NCBI GenBank assembly: GCA_025642065.1
Contig: JAODUP010000159.1
Coordinates: 172,501 to 236,500, forward strand
DNA from: Paralvinella palmiformis
Lineage: Eukaryota; Annelida; Polychaeta; Terebellida; Alvinellidae
Reading direction: 5' to 3'
Length of the DNA stretch: 64,000 bases
In this document: positions 18,502-32,961 of the stretch, piece after piece
How the letters are laid out: each line of letters starts with the position of its first letter
How positions within the stretch are numbered: the stretch's first letter is position 1
The notes under the pieces: model-generated
Told to the model about the DNA's origin: nothing
Database searches by the model: none
What the model saw: the letters and a program-made list of their open reading frames with translations, nothing else
Position numbers and translations under genes: made by a program

Positions 18502-20480
18502 TGATTATAATAATTACAAAAATTCTGTAGCGCCAATATCCACGAAAAGAATCGAGCTCCGTGGCGAACCTAGTAAGGGGATTGGGCAAACTCATAGTAG
18601 GGGTACGATGCAAAGTTCATCAACAAATGATCGGGCGGAAACGTACTTTCATTGTTCACGATCAAAGTCCATTCATTGCTCTTATTGTGATAACACAATT
18701 TAATCAGTTTTCGGCAACAGTAGGTTATGCGTGTATACATTTATTATCCGACATATACCTACATTATATGCACTCTGCAGATAATGTGGGACTTTTGTGG
18801 AACTTTCTGGAAATGGATACCATAATGGTAATTGTTATGGTTTTTAATCCCCTGCACACACACGCACACATACACACGAACCCACACGCGCACGTACGCA
18901 CACACGCGCGCGCGCACACACAAGCACGCACACACACTCACACTCACACCCGTGCCTGCGTTCGTACACACATCATTGCGTGTGTTTGTCATTGCAGTAT
19001 TATCGTGATTACACTATAAATGCGATTTTTGTTTCCCGCCGTCACAAATTCAGGTTTAATTCTTACTAAATTGGCTGAGATCCGTTTGAGATTCGGAATA
19101 TTAATGTTTATTCACTGAACTATGTTCTATTGTGCTGAAGATGGAAGTTGGTTGACACACACCACTATTCGGCTAATAGATAAATTGTAGATGAACTATG
19201 GCATTTCCGGTGATTTACAAATATGCAGTAAACACCTATTTAATCAGTTACGGGAACTTGGCCTGCCTACCCATCAGAAAAATACGAATGTAACAAATAA
19301 AGGTAGGAATATATTCATTTAGCATAATTAGGACGTCAAAGATCAGATTTAAAGGACAATGGGGCGTCCATTAATCGGTTTCGTGTTGGAAGAAATCGCA
19401 TAATAAGGGGTGGTTTTCAAGGACACAGATGATCTATGACCTACTTTGATGTATCCAAGCAAATGAACCATATTGTCCATAAACTGTTTCGCTACTCATT
19501 CTAGTTACATCTTAGTTGCCATGGTATTGTTGACGTAGCGCGGTATGTGCAAATGCAAAACGGATGTACCGTGTCGCAACTGAGGTTAAGTTCGGGCAGA
19601 CTGGTGGTCCATCAATGACTATGATTTAAAATCCTGATAGTCCAGATTAGACATAATGTGATCATGTGAAGTTAGTTGAATGATATCTCGTGTAAACACT
19701 ACCTTTGTTTATTTATTTCCAACTAAGTCATTCTTCTGTTTATTAAAATACGACCTATGAAAGCTAATTAATTGCGCTATCACTTTATCAAAGACGGTGC
19801 GGTAGTGTTATGTTGTTGCTGATAATAAACAATGCGTTCATGATATTTAAAGCATGTTAGAGATATCAAGCCAGTTGCTCTTCTAATAAAAGTCGCCCGT
19901 CTCGTCCAAGGTTAAGCAAATAAACTATCCCGGTAACTAGCAACTGAAGTGAGTACACCTGCTAACTGTAAGAGCTAAAGGTCTTGCTTAACGGATGAAA
20001 CAACATTCTACCAATACGAATTTATGCATTATTTTTCGAAATCCCTTCTTTAGGAGGTATATCCCGTGAACTTTCTATGCAACATTGCAATGGATCCAGC
20101 TCAGTCAGGTGTCATATTTATATTGGATGTTGATCTTGTTCCGATGCCGAATGCGTACCAAACATTAATAGATTATACAAGAAGAACGAAGCTGAACAAA
20201 CGTGAATGAATGACAAACAAAAATGATTTAGTTATTTAACTATCGAGTATTATTTTTGGAAGAATATTTGTAGGCTTTCTACGTACAGACAAATGTAGTT
20301 TTATCTATTTTTCAGGTATTTATCGTAGCTGCGTTTGAGGTACAACAAGATCAATCATTTGACATGAAAAATTCCCCCCAAATAAAGAAGAACTTCTGTC
20401 TAAGTGGAGACATGGTGACATAATATCGTTTTGTATGACACAATCACATCTGAACAATAATATTGCGTTCTCGCTTAGTT
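17511..20480. other. Non-coding stretch with simple repeats
   Basis: Holds a GT/G-run tract (17808-17832), GAGT/GTGA-rich sequence (17955-18065) running into (GA)n (18066-18094), (AAT)n (18463-18501) and a degenerate CA tract (18855-18960). 18520-18620 (GTAGCGCCAATATCCACG ... CTCCGTGGCGAACC) reads like the 3' end of an interspersed repeat, but I cannot name it. No gene found. Confidence 0.45.
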
Positions 20481-20489
20481 CGTACCTTA

Positions 20490-20765
20490 AACTGACTGAC
20501 TGACTGACAGGCTGACTGATTGACTGATTGACTGATAACCCATTCGCCCTAGTGCCTACTTACTGAGACATATGGTAACTGACTGACTGATTAATTGGAC
20601 TCACTCACTTACTGACTCACTCAATTACCGACTAACTGACGGCTGACTGACTGGCTCACTCTATCACTCACGCACTCACGCGGTTACTCACTCACTCACT
20701 CATTTACCTACCCACTCAATCACTCACTCACTCACTCACTGGCTCACTCACTTATTCATGTAATC
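20490..20765. repeat. Degenerate tetranucleotide repeats (CTGA, then CACT)
   Basis: Imperfect CTGACTGA units grade into CACTCACT units over about 275 bp, consistent with an old, mutated microsatellite. Confidence 0.85.
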
Positions 20766-21900
20766 ACTCACTTAAAAGACTCATTCGTTTAATGGAATAT
20801 ATCACCTTTTCGTAGCAAAAATAGTTTCATACATGCCTACAAAGCAACAAGGTATGATAAATGGAAACATGCTACACAGCCATACCAGGTAGTTAAGCTA
20901 TTTAATCAATTTTGGAGACCATCACAATTCAATGATGTATTATGTTCTATACGTGGAATGGAAGCGATGGTATGTCGTCATATGAAAATATTCCGCGCAA
21001 AACTTCATCAGCGTTTTGTTGGACGGGCGTACGATAAATCATCCTATATTATGCAGCTACACGCGATAAAGTGATAAAAAGTTCCGTGTGTGTGTGTGTG
21101 TGTGTAATTCATTTTAACAGACAGAAGTAGACAATTCATTATCAATAAATCAAACCAATAAAAGAGTACTTCTTTTCATCTAATGCGCATTTCTATTTCT
21201 TTATCATACAAAAATATGCGAAATTTAGGTTTAAACGCGAAAGATTATCCTTAATTACAATGAATAAATAGATCAAGATAAAATGGGACGATTGTGTGTT
21301 TTCACAATCAACAAGTAGGACAACAGAGAACATCTTTATGGTCTTTAATTATAAAGAAACACTCTTCATATTGTCGAGTTACATCCACAAATCAGACCCC
21401 GATCACTGACACATAAACAATATTTTTATTTTGCTATTTTCATATGATGTCGTAATATCTGGAAAACTTTCCATCTCCGGGTAACATTTTATAGGAAAAT
21501 ATCACGAAAACACGACATTATTGTTAATGTCCGTCATATCCGTATTACCTTTCTGCCGTATGTCATCTATCATAAGGCTATGAGATCAGGACATCAAAAT
21601 CAAAGATATATGATATTTTTTACAGGTCGGGTTAACAGTTAAGTTTGTTTTCCGCCTCTGGACGTGAGATTCGTGAGCCTTTTTTTTATTGACATAGTTC
21701 TTCTTAATTCGGGCTCATATGATGATTTCTAATATTAGTAGTAATATTACCATCACAATTAACAACTTCATCATCAGGATCATCATCGTTATCATCGTTA
21801 GTATTGGCATCGTCATGATTATCGTAGATCTGATAGATAGTTGTACTCCGTGTGTAACCTTTCATTTGACACAATCGTCCACAATAATTCTACGAGCATA
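20766..21900. other. Non-coding stretch with a small inverted-repeat member
   Basis: 21107-21262 is the reverse complement of 29935-30084 (about 150 bp, high identity), preceded by a short GT tract (21086-21106). No gene found; the open frame at 21719-22060 is low-complexity (AT-rich, ATC repeats) and runs into a duplicated repeat. Confidence 0.6.
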
Positions 21901-21922
21901 CCTAAATGTTGCGATGTTTTGG

Positions 21923-22352
21923 AACAATTTCCTCCTTAGCAAAAGTGATGAATTCAACTTGTCATTTCGTATTCAGAAATTAGTCCACTGTTGTCAGATA
22001 ACACTACTGACTAGCAAATATGCCACAATGCAAATTTTGCAAATAAACGTCAGTTTTTAGTTTTAACTCATTACGTCGTACCATGTTTTATAGATTCAAT
22101 CCATTGGCCTCGATCGTAATGTCTGAACAATTTCTTTGAAGTAAATACGAAGACATTAAAATGCAGTTGTTGTTTTATGACTAGCTTTGAAGTACAGATG
22201 AAACATTTGTTCTACTTCTACTGCTACCGTTTCTACTCCTGCAACTACTACTTCTCTCACTGCTTCTAATTGTGAAACTAGTAGTACTGTATATACTAGT
22301 TTTCCTACTACCACTACTACTACTTCACTTACTTCTGTTCTAGAACTGCTAT

Positions 22353-22385
<33 letters not shown>

Positions 22386-22467
22386 AGCTACTACTACTCT
22401 TTAAACTGCAACTATCTTTGCAACCATTTACACAAGTTGCTAATGATGTTTCTATCTCCGCTGATTA
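21923..22467. repeat. Duplicated ~530-bp unit, copy 1
   Basis: Nearly identical, in the same orientation, to 26171-26692; the main difference is the number of CTA triplets near 22350-22385. This copy is flanked on both sides by CCTAAATGTTGCKATGTTTT(GG), at 21901-21922 and 22468-22489, with one mismatch. The other copy lacks this flank. No coding capacity beyond a 38-codon open stretch shared by both copies. Confidence 0.9.
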
Positions 22468-22489
22468 CCTAAATGTTGCTATGTTTTGG

Positions 22490-22833
22490 TCCATTTACAT
22501 CGAGAACGCCACCGTCCTCCCTCCCCCTTATATGCATATATCTAACCTAGGTTTATTCTATTATTTAAACGGTCGTTAATAACCAAATACAATTAAAATT
22601 TCATATTTCTCTCACCTCCAATCATCACACTTCTACCATCTGACTGAGTGAATTTATTATAGATAAACATTGTAGTAACATCTTCTGTTTCACTCTGAAA
22701 TCAAATAAACAAGAAAATAACTAAAGATGACAATACCTTTTAATGAAGATGCAATTGTTAGTGATACTGCGATCTAGGATATATTCAGAGATTTGTTTTG
22801 TCAGTCTCACCATTGGAATATAACAGCTTGGGC
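22490..22833. other. Non-coding stretch
   Basis: Nothing recognisable. Confidence 0.4.
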
Positions 22834-22950
22834 ATGTCTGAGTCTGATCCGGAATCTGGGGAGTATACACCAGGTGGAGCCACACATACTGGAGTACGCT
22901 GGGTACTTCTTAGCATCAGCTCTTTACTGTTTATCGCATGCCAGTGAATT
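22834..22950 (+). CDS. Possible first coding exon of a small membrane protein (paralogue of 38969 exon)
   Basis: From ATG at 22834 the frame reads MSESDPESGEY, a short acidic/polar N-terminus, then GVRWVLLSISSLLFIA, a hydrophobic helix, and stops after IACQ. The helix start G-V-R-W-V-L-L and the spacing match the exon at 38969, and the DNA shares TGGGTACTTCTT at the same codons. The donor used at 39072 is not preserved here: at the homologous place the sequence is GCATGCCA, with GTGAAT as an alternative donor in another phase. No following exon was found downstream. It may be a decayed duplicate or an alternative first exon; function unknown. Confidence 0.3.
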
Positions 22951-23038
22951 TTGTAAATAATGGTAGACACGGAAGAATAGAGAGAAAACAAATGAACGCC
23001 CGATCACATATATACAAATTGCATACACATATAACAAT

Positions 23039-23040
<2 letters not shown>

Positions 23041-23081
<41 letters not shown>

Positions 23082-23090
23082 ACACCCTTC

Positions 23091-23124
<34 letters not shown>

Positions 23125-23125
23125 T
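23041..23125. repeat. (CA)n plus (AT)n microsatellite
   Basis: CA tract (23041-23079) followed by an AT tract (23094-23122). Confidence 0.95.
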
Positions 23126-23948
23126 GTTCGCCCGTCGAATCGTTCACCCCCGTCGTAAAGCCAAACCCCCTACTTCAGACTAAGTATCACTAAACGCCCA
23201 GCCCTAATGTCTCATTATAGACTTGAGCCAACCGAGTAAAGCTATGTCATTTCATCCAGTAAATCTATGATATTTCGCCTAATATTGCCCATGACACCCA
23301 ACTTCAAACACTTCCACAAGCTCTATGTATGTCGTATAAGCATCCCTTGACTCAATGAATACCATATCCTTTTCCATTAAGACATATGCGTGATATTCTA
23401 TCTCAGTTCTAAACAAATAAATGTTATTTTGTCGTGAAAAAAATCGAAGTTTTTAATAAATGAAAGTGTTCATGTGTATATTACGATCAAGGTGTGTTTT
23501 AACACCTAGTGAATGTCATCGATGCTACTCAGTACACTACAGTCGCTGGACAAAACTGGCGAAACCGCGAAAACTGACGCTGTTGCCATAAGGCACCTGT
23601 ATGGTTTTATCATGAGTGTTAGGAAGTGAAACAGGAGTGCACTTTCTCTGTAAAAACATTGTTTCAGCCATTAGCCAAAATACTGAAGCGCAGGAGTTTT
23701 AAATTAAGCATGATTGTATGGCACAATAAAAATGGTCAGAATGTGTCACGCACAACCAAATAGTTATCACCTGGTAGTGTATATTGCAGTCAGAGCACCT
23801 GTTGTGATGACGTCATGATAATTGTTGACCTTGCCCTTGAACTAATAAAACATGGCTACAATCTCTGAAACATTCGTGCAAAAGCCCACCCCTAATACAG
23901 ACCTATCCCCAATATAATCACCCTGGGCGTTTTTGACGGGGGAAAATG

Positions 23949-24007
<59 letters not shown>

Positions 24008-24600
24008 TTTCCAAACTAGGAATTGTCATAACAGCCTAGCCTTAAGCTAGGCATACGACAAAAGGACATACTAACTCTTCTAGTTCTATTGACACCCACA
24101 AACAAGCAGTATTGCATTAAACACCGGAATACACTTTATTGAATGTTTGTAGAGTGGTGTCTTTATGGTTAGAAGACAATAACCATCCTAAATTATTATA
24201 TATTTAACATCAAATAACGCATAACATTTGTATCAAGAGGGTTTCCCAAAGATATTCAATGAAGTGGGTTAAACTATTATCTAAATAAAAATAATAATTT
24301 TACAAGGAATTAATACATTTTGATTTTATTAGTCGTTTTCACTATTTAATGTTCATGTTAAGTTTCCTGAAGAACGCCAGGTTTTTAACCTTGGTTTTTA
24401 GACTGATCTCTTCCGATAGCATAAACTTGAATGTAAACAGATTATTATAACTTAATATATTACGTTAACATATTTGTTTCTACGATTACCATATGCGACA
24501 TCCAGAAAAAGAACATTAATAATAGCAAAATAGTTCGAACGTTTTAAATATATAATCTATTTGAAAAGTTTCTAATTCAAATTATAGTTGACTGACAGTA
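23126..24600. other. Non-coding stretch
   Basis: An AT tract at 23954-24003 is the only clear structure. No gene found. Confidence 0.45.
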
Positions 24601-25782
24601 GTTATATATGATATGGAAGGGTTTTGTAATTAAATAAAATGCATATGGAAAGGGAAAGTGTTAGAGTTATATATGTTGTTTCGCCAGACCACATTACGTG
24701 CGGCAATAAACACCAACTCGGTATGGAATCAGGGAAGTGATTTAGTTAAAATAAAAACAAAGTAGCAATACTGCACAATGGACTATTACTGGACTAGAAC
24801 GAAATATCGTCTCAAACCTGAGTAAATACTACGATTTACTCGAACCTAACAGCTAACCCTCATACGTTTCCGTTCATCACTAAGGGAACGTTCATTCACG
24901 CTTAATTTAGCGTCCCTAAGTATATGCAGTTAGGTGTGGTGGGATCTAAATTAAAGCGCCTATCCACTTGATCTATTTGACCTGTGGTCGAGAACAGCGG
25001 ATTTCAGGCAGATCTCCGATACTGCGAATGACACGTCGGGATTATAATAGCTATACATTTAACAAATTTCCTATATCAGTGTAATCTAATTACTCATAAT
25101 ATGGGAAAAACTCTGTCCGCAGCTTAATACCCATGGAGATGCCTGACGGAGTAACAAACGACTCCAGGAGTATAAATCCATCAAGCAGCATTGTATGAAT
25201 TAATAGGTCGTTTCGCCAGACCACATAAGAGGACAACAATATAGATTCTACATTATACATAACAAAGCTAATACACTCAAACATATTGTAATAACGACAT
25301 AACTTTCTTACATTAGTGTAATAAGGAATCTGGATCGAAATAGGTCTTAAGTCTAGCACGGGCAAAGTATGTTTTAGCATACATATTGAGAGGCACAGGC
25401 ATAGAACATCAACATATCTAATCATCCTTTGAGACCTCTACGTCCATAAATCTAAATCTAAATAAAACTATACCTACGTCAATCTATATATAAAATGTTC
25501 TATACTTCCACCTACTGATACATACTGTGCAGACCTATACATGCGTCTGGGCAACTCATCAGCTTTATTCTGGGTTCGAATAAGTAAATAAATCATACCT
25601 ATATGAACCGTTTCGATACAGGTCCGACTAATCTGGTGTCGCAAGTCTTTCTCTAACCTGAGTGAAAGGTCAGGCATGTCATAGGCCCTCGCGTGTTAAC
25701 ATACATTACATTAATTATATATGATATGGAAGGATGTTTTAATTAAATAAAATGTATACGGAAAGTGTTATAGTTAGATATA
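24601..25782. repeat. 1.2-kb segment bounded by ~75-bp direct repeats
   Basis: 24601-24676 and 25711-25782 share TTATATATGATATGGAAGG and AATTAAATAAAATG and are clearly the same sequence. Inside, TTTCGCCAGACCACAT occurs at 24678-24693 and again at 25211-25226. Between them, the reverse strand has open frames of 111 codons (25425 down to 25090) and 67 codons (25677 down to 25474). Neither resembles a family I know. The layout could be a solo insertion with duplicated flanks, or an old tandem duplication. Confidence 0.55.
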
Positions 25783-26170
25783 CTTTTGAGTCCAACACCT
25801 GATAATCATCAAAGAAAAATACCCTTATTGTTCTAGTTGTGTGGTTAAATACCAGTTAATACCCTGATCCCGGAAAATTATTATTAGCTGTCCGCATCAA
25901 GAGATGCAAGTAGCAACGCTGCAGAATTAGCAACAATTTTATCAACATTTCTCCTGCTCTTTGAAAAATAATATATTTCGACGGATAGACGGTTCGGTCT
26001 GAAATATTATGACTAATCTACATCTGCAGAGACATCCTACTAACAATGATAAGATGCCTGATATGAGTGTCTGACTCAACGACTGTTATAATATGGCTGA
26101 TGAGACACTACTGCACATCACAGAATAATAAGAAATTTCCTTTATTATCAAAACAAATTCCCAAAGCATT
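25783..26170. other. Non-coding stretch
   Basis: Nothing recognisable. Confidence 0.4.
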
Positions 26171-26692
26171 ACTCCTTAGCAAAAGTGATGAATTCAACTT
26201 GTCATTTCGTATTCAGAAATTAGTCCACTGTTGTCAGATAACACTACTGACTAGCAAATATGCCACAATGCAAATTTTGCAAATAAACGTCAGTTTTTAG
26301 TTTTAACTCATTACGTCGTACCATGTTTTATAGATTCAATCCATTGGCCTCGATCGTAATGTCTGAACAATTTCTTTGAAGTAAATACGAAGACATTAAA
26401 ATGCAGTTGTTGTTTTATGACTAGTTTTGAAGTACAGATGAAACATTTGTTCTACTTCTACTGCTACCGTTTCTACTCCTGCAACTACTACTTCTCTCAC
26501 TGCTTCTAATTGTGAAACTAGTAGTACTGTATATACTAGTTTTCCTACTACCACTACTACTACTTCACTTACTTCTGTTCTAGAACTGCTACTACTACTA
26601 CTACTACTACAGCTACTACTACTCTTTAAACTGCAACTATCTTTGCAACCATTTACACAAGTTGCTAATAATTTTTCTATCTCCGCTGATTA
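26171..26692. repeat. Duplicated ~530-bp unit, copy 2
   Basis: Direct copy of 21923-22467 with a shorter CTA tract and a handful of substitutions. Its flanks do not match those of copy 1, so only this unit moved or was copied. Confidence 0.9.
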
Positions 26693-26889
26693 CATAAAGT
26701 AATTAATTTTCCTAATTTGCTGCCACAAGAAACCATATCTTGGATCAAAGCAGTCCCACGGCAGATATGGCTTCCATGACAACAAACAGTTTCGTGTAAT
26801 GAATTTTTGGGAATCAAGACGGAAATAGTTGAATTTGTTATAAAGACAGGAGAGTAGAAGGACAATAAACTGCTCACTCAATGTGGCTC

Positions 26890-26933
26890 TGTGATAAGGC
26901 GATTTAAAAAAAAAGAGAAATCGCCTTATCACA
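26890..26933. other. Perfect 16-bp hairpin
   Basis: TGTGATAAGGCGATTT (26890-26905) is followed by a 12-base A-rich loop and its exact reverse complement (26918-26933). It could be the core of a fold-back element or a structured transcript end; no gene is next to it. Confidence 0.85.
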
Positions 26934-29934
<3,001 letters not shown>

Positions 29935-30084
29935 AAATTAAGGATAATCTTTTGCGTTTAAACCTAAATTTCGCATATTTTATATGATAAAGAAATAGAA
30001 ATTTGCATTAGATAAAAAGAAGTACTCTTTTATTGGTTTGATTTATTGATAATAAATTGTCTACTTCTGCCCATTAAAATGAAT
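29935..30084 (-). repeat. Inverted copy of 21107-21262
   Basis: Shares GTTTAAACCTAAATTTCGCAT and neighbouring sequence in reverse complement with 21107-21262. Unclassified interspersed repeat. Confidence 0.85.
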
Positions 30085-30449
30085 AAACAATAATTGCCTA
30101 ACAATAGACGTGTCCTGGATTTTTTAAATATAATTCAGATACTTGATTAATTTGGACCGAACAATATTGATTATGTTTCGAAATATGAGATAGTAAGATA
30201 TGGGGCATCTAATATAACTGTTATTTACAATTAAACCGAAATTTTAACATTTTGTTCTGCATTTTAAAAATATATCTACGATAATCACTTTTTAAAAAAA
30301 ACTACATTCTCCAGTATGTCAAAGGCTCAGAATGTCAAAGTTCAGAATATGGTTAATTTGCTTTCGTTGCAATTATAATTGTATTATTGTACTAAGGCAT
30401 ACAACAAAGTATGACAATTTTACAAACATTCAATGAATATATATATATA

Positions 30450-30970
30450 CAGTAAAAGTTGGTTATAAATAATTATTTGAATATAACAAAATAAAAGCTT
30501 AACTCGAAGTACGCATCTGCTGCCATAGTAAAAAACTGGGATATAACGAAATGATTTTTCGGTCCCAGCGGCATTAAATCAAAACGAAACGCGCTGGTTA
30601 TAACGAAATACGGTGCTTGAAATTTCAATTGTCAGTTACTCAAACGACCATTGTAATCATTACAATCGTAAATGCAAAAACCAATATGAACATGACAATC
30701 AGATTTAATTGCATTGTTTTGACGACAGAAACACGCAATTTTATTGTTACATTAGGATTCGAGTAGATAATGAGTAGCTATTGTCACCTGTCACTTCAAA
30801 GAATATTATACGGTATGGCAAACTGCGAACTTTGGATTGGCTTGCTAACCTATTTAAATAAAGTCAATTTTATATCAGTAATATCAAATATCGCAATGGG
30901 TAGCAAACGTAGACAAGTATCAATTAACACAAAGTTGCAAGCTCTTATCAAAGTTGACAAAAATTAAATC
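30450..30970 (+). mobile_element. Tigger/pogo-like DNA transposon, 5' end with start of transposase
   Basis: Begins with CAGTAAAAGTTGGTTATAA after a TA dinucleotide, as in pogo/Tigger elements of the Tc1-mariner superfamily. Several internal ATAACGAAAT motifs follow. From ATG at 30896 it reads MGSKRRQVSINTKLQALIKV, the start of a CENP-B-type helix-turn-helix DNA-binding domain, then stops at 30965. The rest of the transposase and the other terminus are missing here. A related copy in the opposite orientation lies at 62963-63415. Confidence 0.8.
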
Positions 30971-31104
30971 TAAGACTCAAAGATGAAACGAATATTAAAT
31001 GTGGCTGACAGCAACAGCTTATTTCTAAGAAATACTTTCTTGTAACAGTTTTTTTTTCATGTGAAATCATTAAGGAAAATGTCGAATTAAAGGATGATAT
31101 GATA

Positions 31105-32961
31105 TGTTTTTTAATGAAAACAATTAGGTGTATATGAGGTATAAATGCATACAAACATACTTTCATCATGTCAGTTTATCATAGCCCATAAATGTTTATT
31201 TATTTGGATATATACATATAATGATATATACAGCTATTATAACGCTCCCATAACACAATTCACCATATATTCATCATGTACGTTTATCACATATTAACTT
31301 AAAAAATTATAGGTTCATTTAAAGTCTACACCTCAATAATATAGACCATGCAATATAGGCCTGCCCAGCTGAGAACAAAGAATATACATGGAATATTAAG
31401 AATGCTTATGTTTGCGTTAGCATGTTAGAGATAGAGAAATTAGTACTTTCATACAATAAGTAGCATCAAATATCTTGTGCCACGGGTTCATCTATAGTTA
31501 CAATCAGTCATTTGTTATCAAATGGACAGAATAACCCAAATTGCTTCCATCTCTAAAAAAACACTACTAAAAATATGACATTTAGTCCAGATCAGTGAAC
31601 TGTTTAAAGTTAGACAGAATATACCCAGAGATGTAATAGACACATGCATTGACTACTGTAACAGATAACATAAAATCTTCTATCACATCCAACACCAGTA
31701 AATCTGTATCCAAGAGATTTGCCCGCTAACATGGTATCTCATCATCATAGAACTTCAAGGACTGAAACAGAACAATACCTTGTAAAATAATGACTTGAAC
31801 CAAGTGCATACACAATGTGTAAACACATGTTTTCCTTTTTTTAAACTTGGTTAAAGAATTTGATTTGATATGCATTTAAGTTATGAAGAGAAATATACCA
31901 ACTAAAGCACATGAACTGAACATTCAGATACTAATTCAAGTGCTGGTAATCCTTTTTTGTATTAAGATATGAAATGGGCTGACAAAAGTTCATGGGTTTG
32001 ATGCCTTGTTTCTTATTTAATTAATTTTATAATACCAATTTTCACCATTAATATTTATAAATATTAATTACCATCACAGCTGGCCCTGTCTCCTGTATAG
32101 GTTAACACCTTCCTCTTTGATTTCAGTGGATGCATGAGGTGGATTTGGTACACCACAAATAGTTGGAATAGCATTCTAGATAAGTTGTCTGGTTCATGAA
32201 TTCCTTTTCAGTGAAATGCATACCATACATTCTACAATTAGTATTCAAGAAATTTAAGTCTTTCCTCATTATATATCTGAACGACAACAATTAATAACCC
32301 ATCTTTTACTTCTGTCAATAGAAAAAATAACAAAATGAATGTTTCTACCACTACTTGAGGCATTTAATAATTAATTTCATAATATTTAAATTATAGACCA
32401 TATATATCAATAAGTACCAATTGCTTACGTTTAAAAATAATAATTGATGCAGGTGATCATGTAAAATACTCAGCTACTTATAATTATTGTAATTAGGGAA
32501 ACATTATCTGATTATAGTAATGTAATTTTAGAAGTCCAATTATATTATTAACAATAACAAAGTAAAATATACCTCGTGCCCATAAACATCTTCAGTGGCT
32601 CCAGTACATGTAACTGTAAGCTTATGTATATCTTACCCATTTTGTGATTAATAGGTTGATATTGTTCAATAAAATGTAATCAGATTTTGTCTGAAACCAA
32701 AATAGATCTAGATAGATCCGGCTTGGGCCTACTGCTTGGGTCATGTCAAGTAGGGGCGTGTCTACTTCAAATTGTTATGCTTATTTTTTAAATATCCTTT
32801 ATTTTTTTAAAGCAAGATCATATCAAATTTGTACATTAGCTTTCATTTCCTTTCGGGGATGTCTTTATTTGTGCATACTTTTTCTGTTACTGCAGCCGAA
32901 AGCGGCGCAGAATGAACCAGTGCCATTAGGCGCCATGTTAACGAAGGGAGCTGTCCGTGAC
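31105..32961 (-). repeat. Right arm of the THAP inverted repeat
   Basis: Reverse complement of 1-1886. On the reverse strand it carries the same THAP-domain exons: CAAFGCSNRK coding at about 32886-32930 and the C-terminal half at about 32120-32250. It shares the TAG stop with the left arm. In addition it has an 8-bp deletion after the codons for EFMN, which shifts the frame. The two arms are therefore copies of an already broken gene. Confidence 0.8.

Noticed and set aside
25090..25425. 111-codon reverse-strand frame as a gene
   Set aside because: No domain or splice evidence; reported only as part of the repeat-bounded segment.
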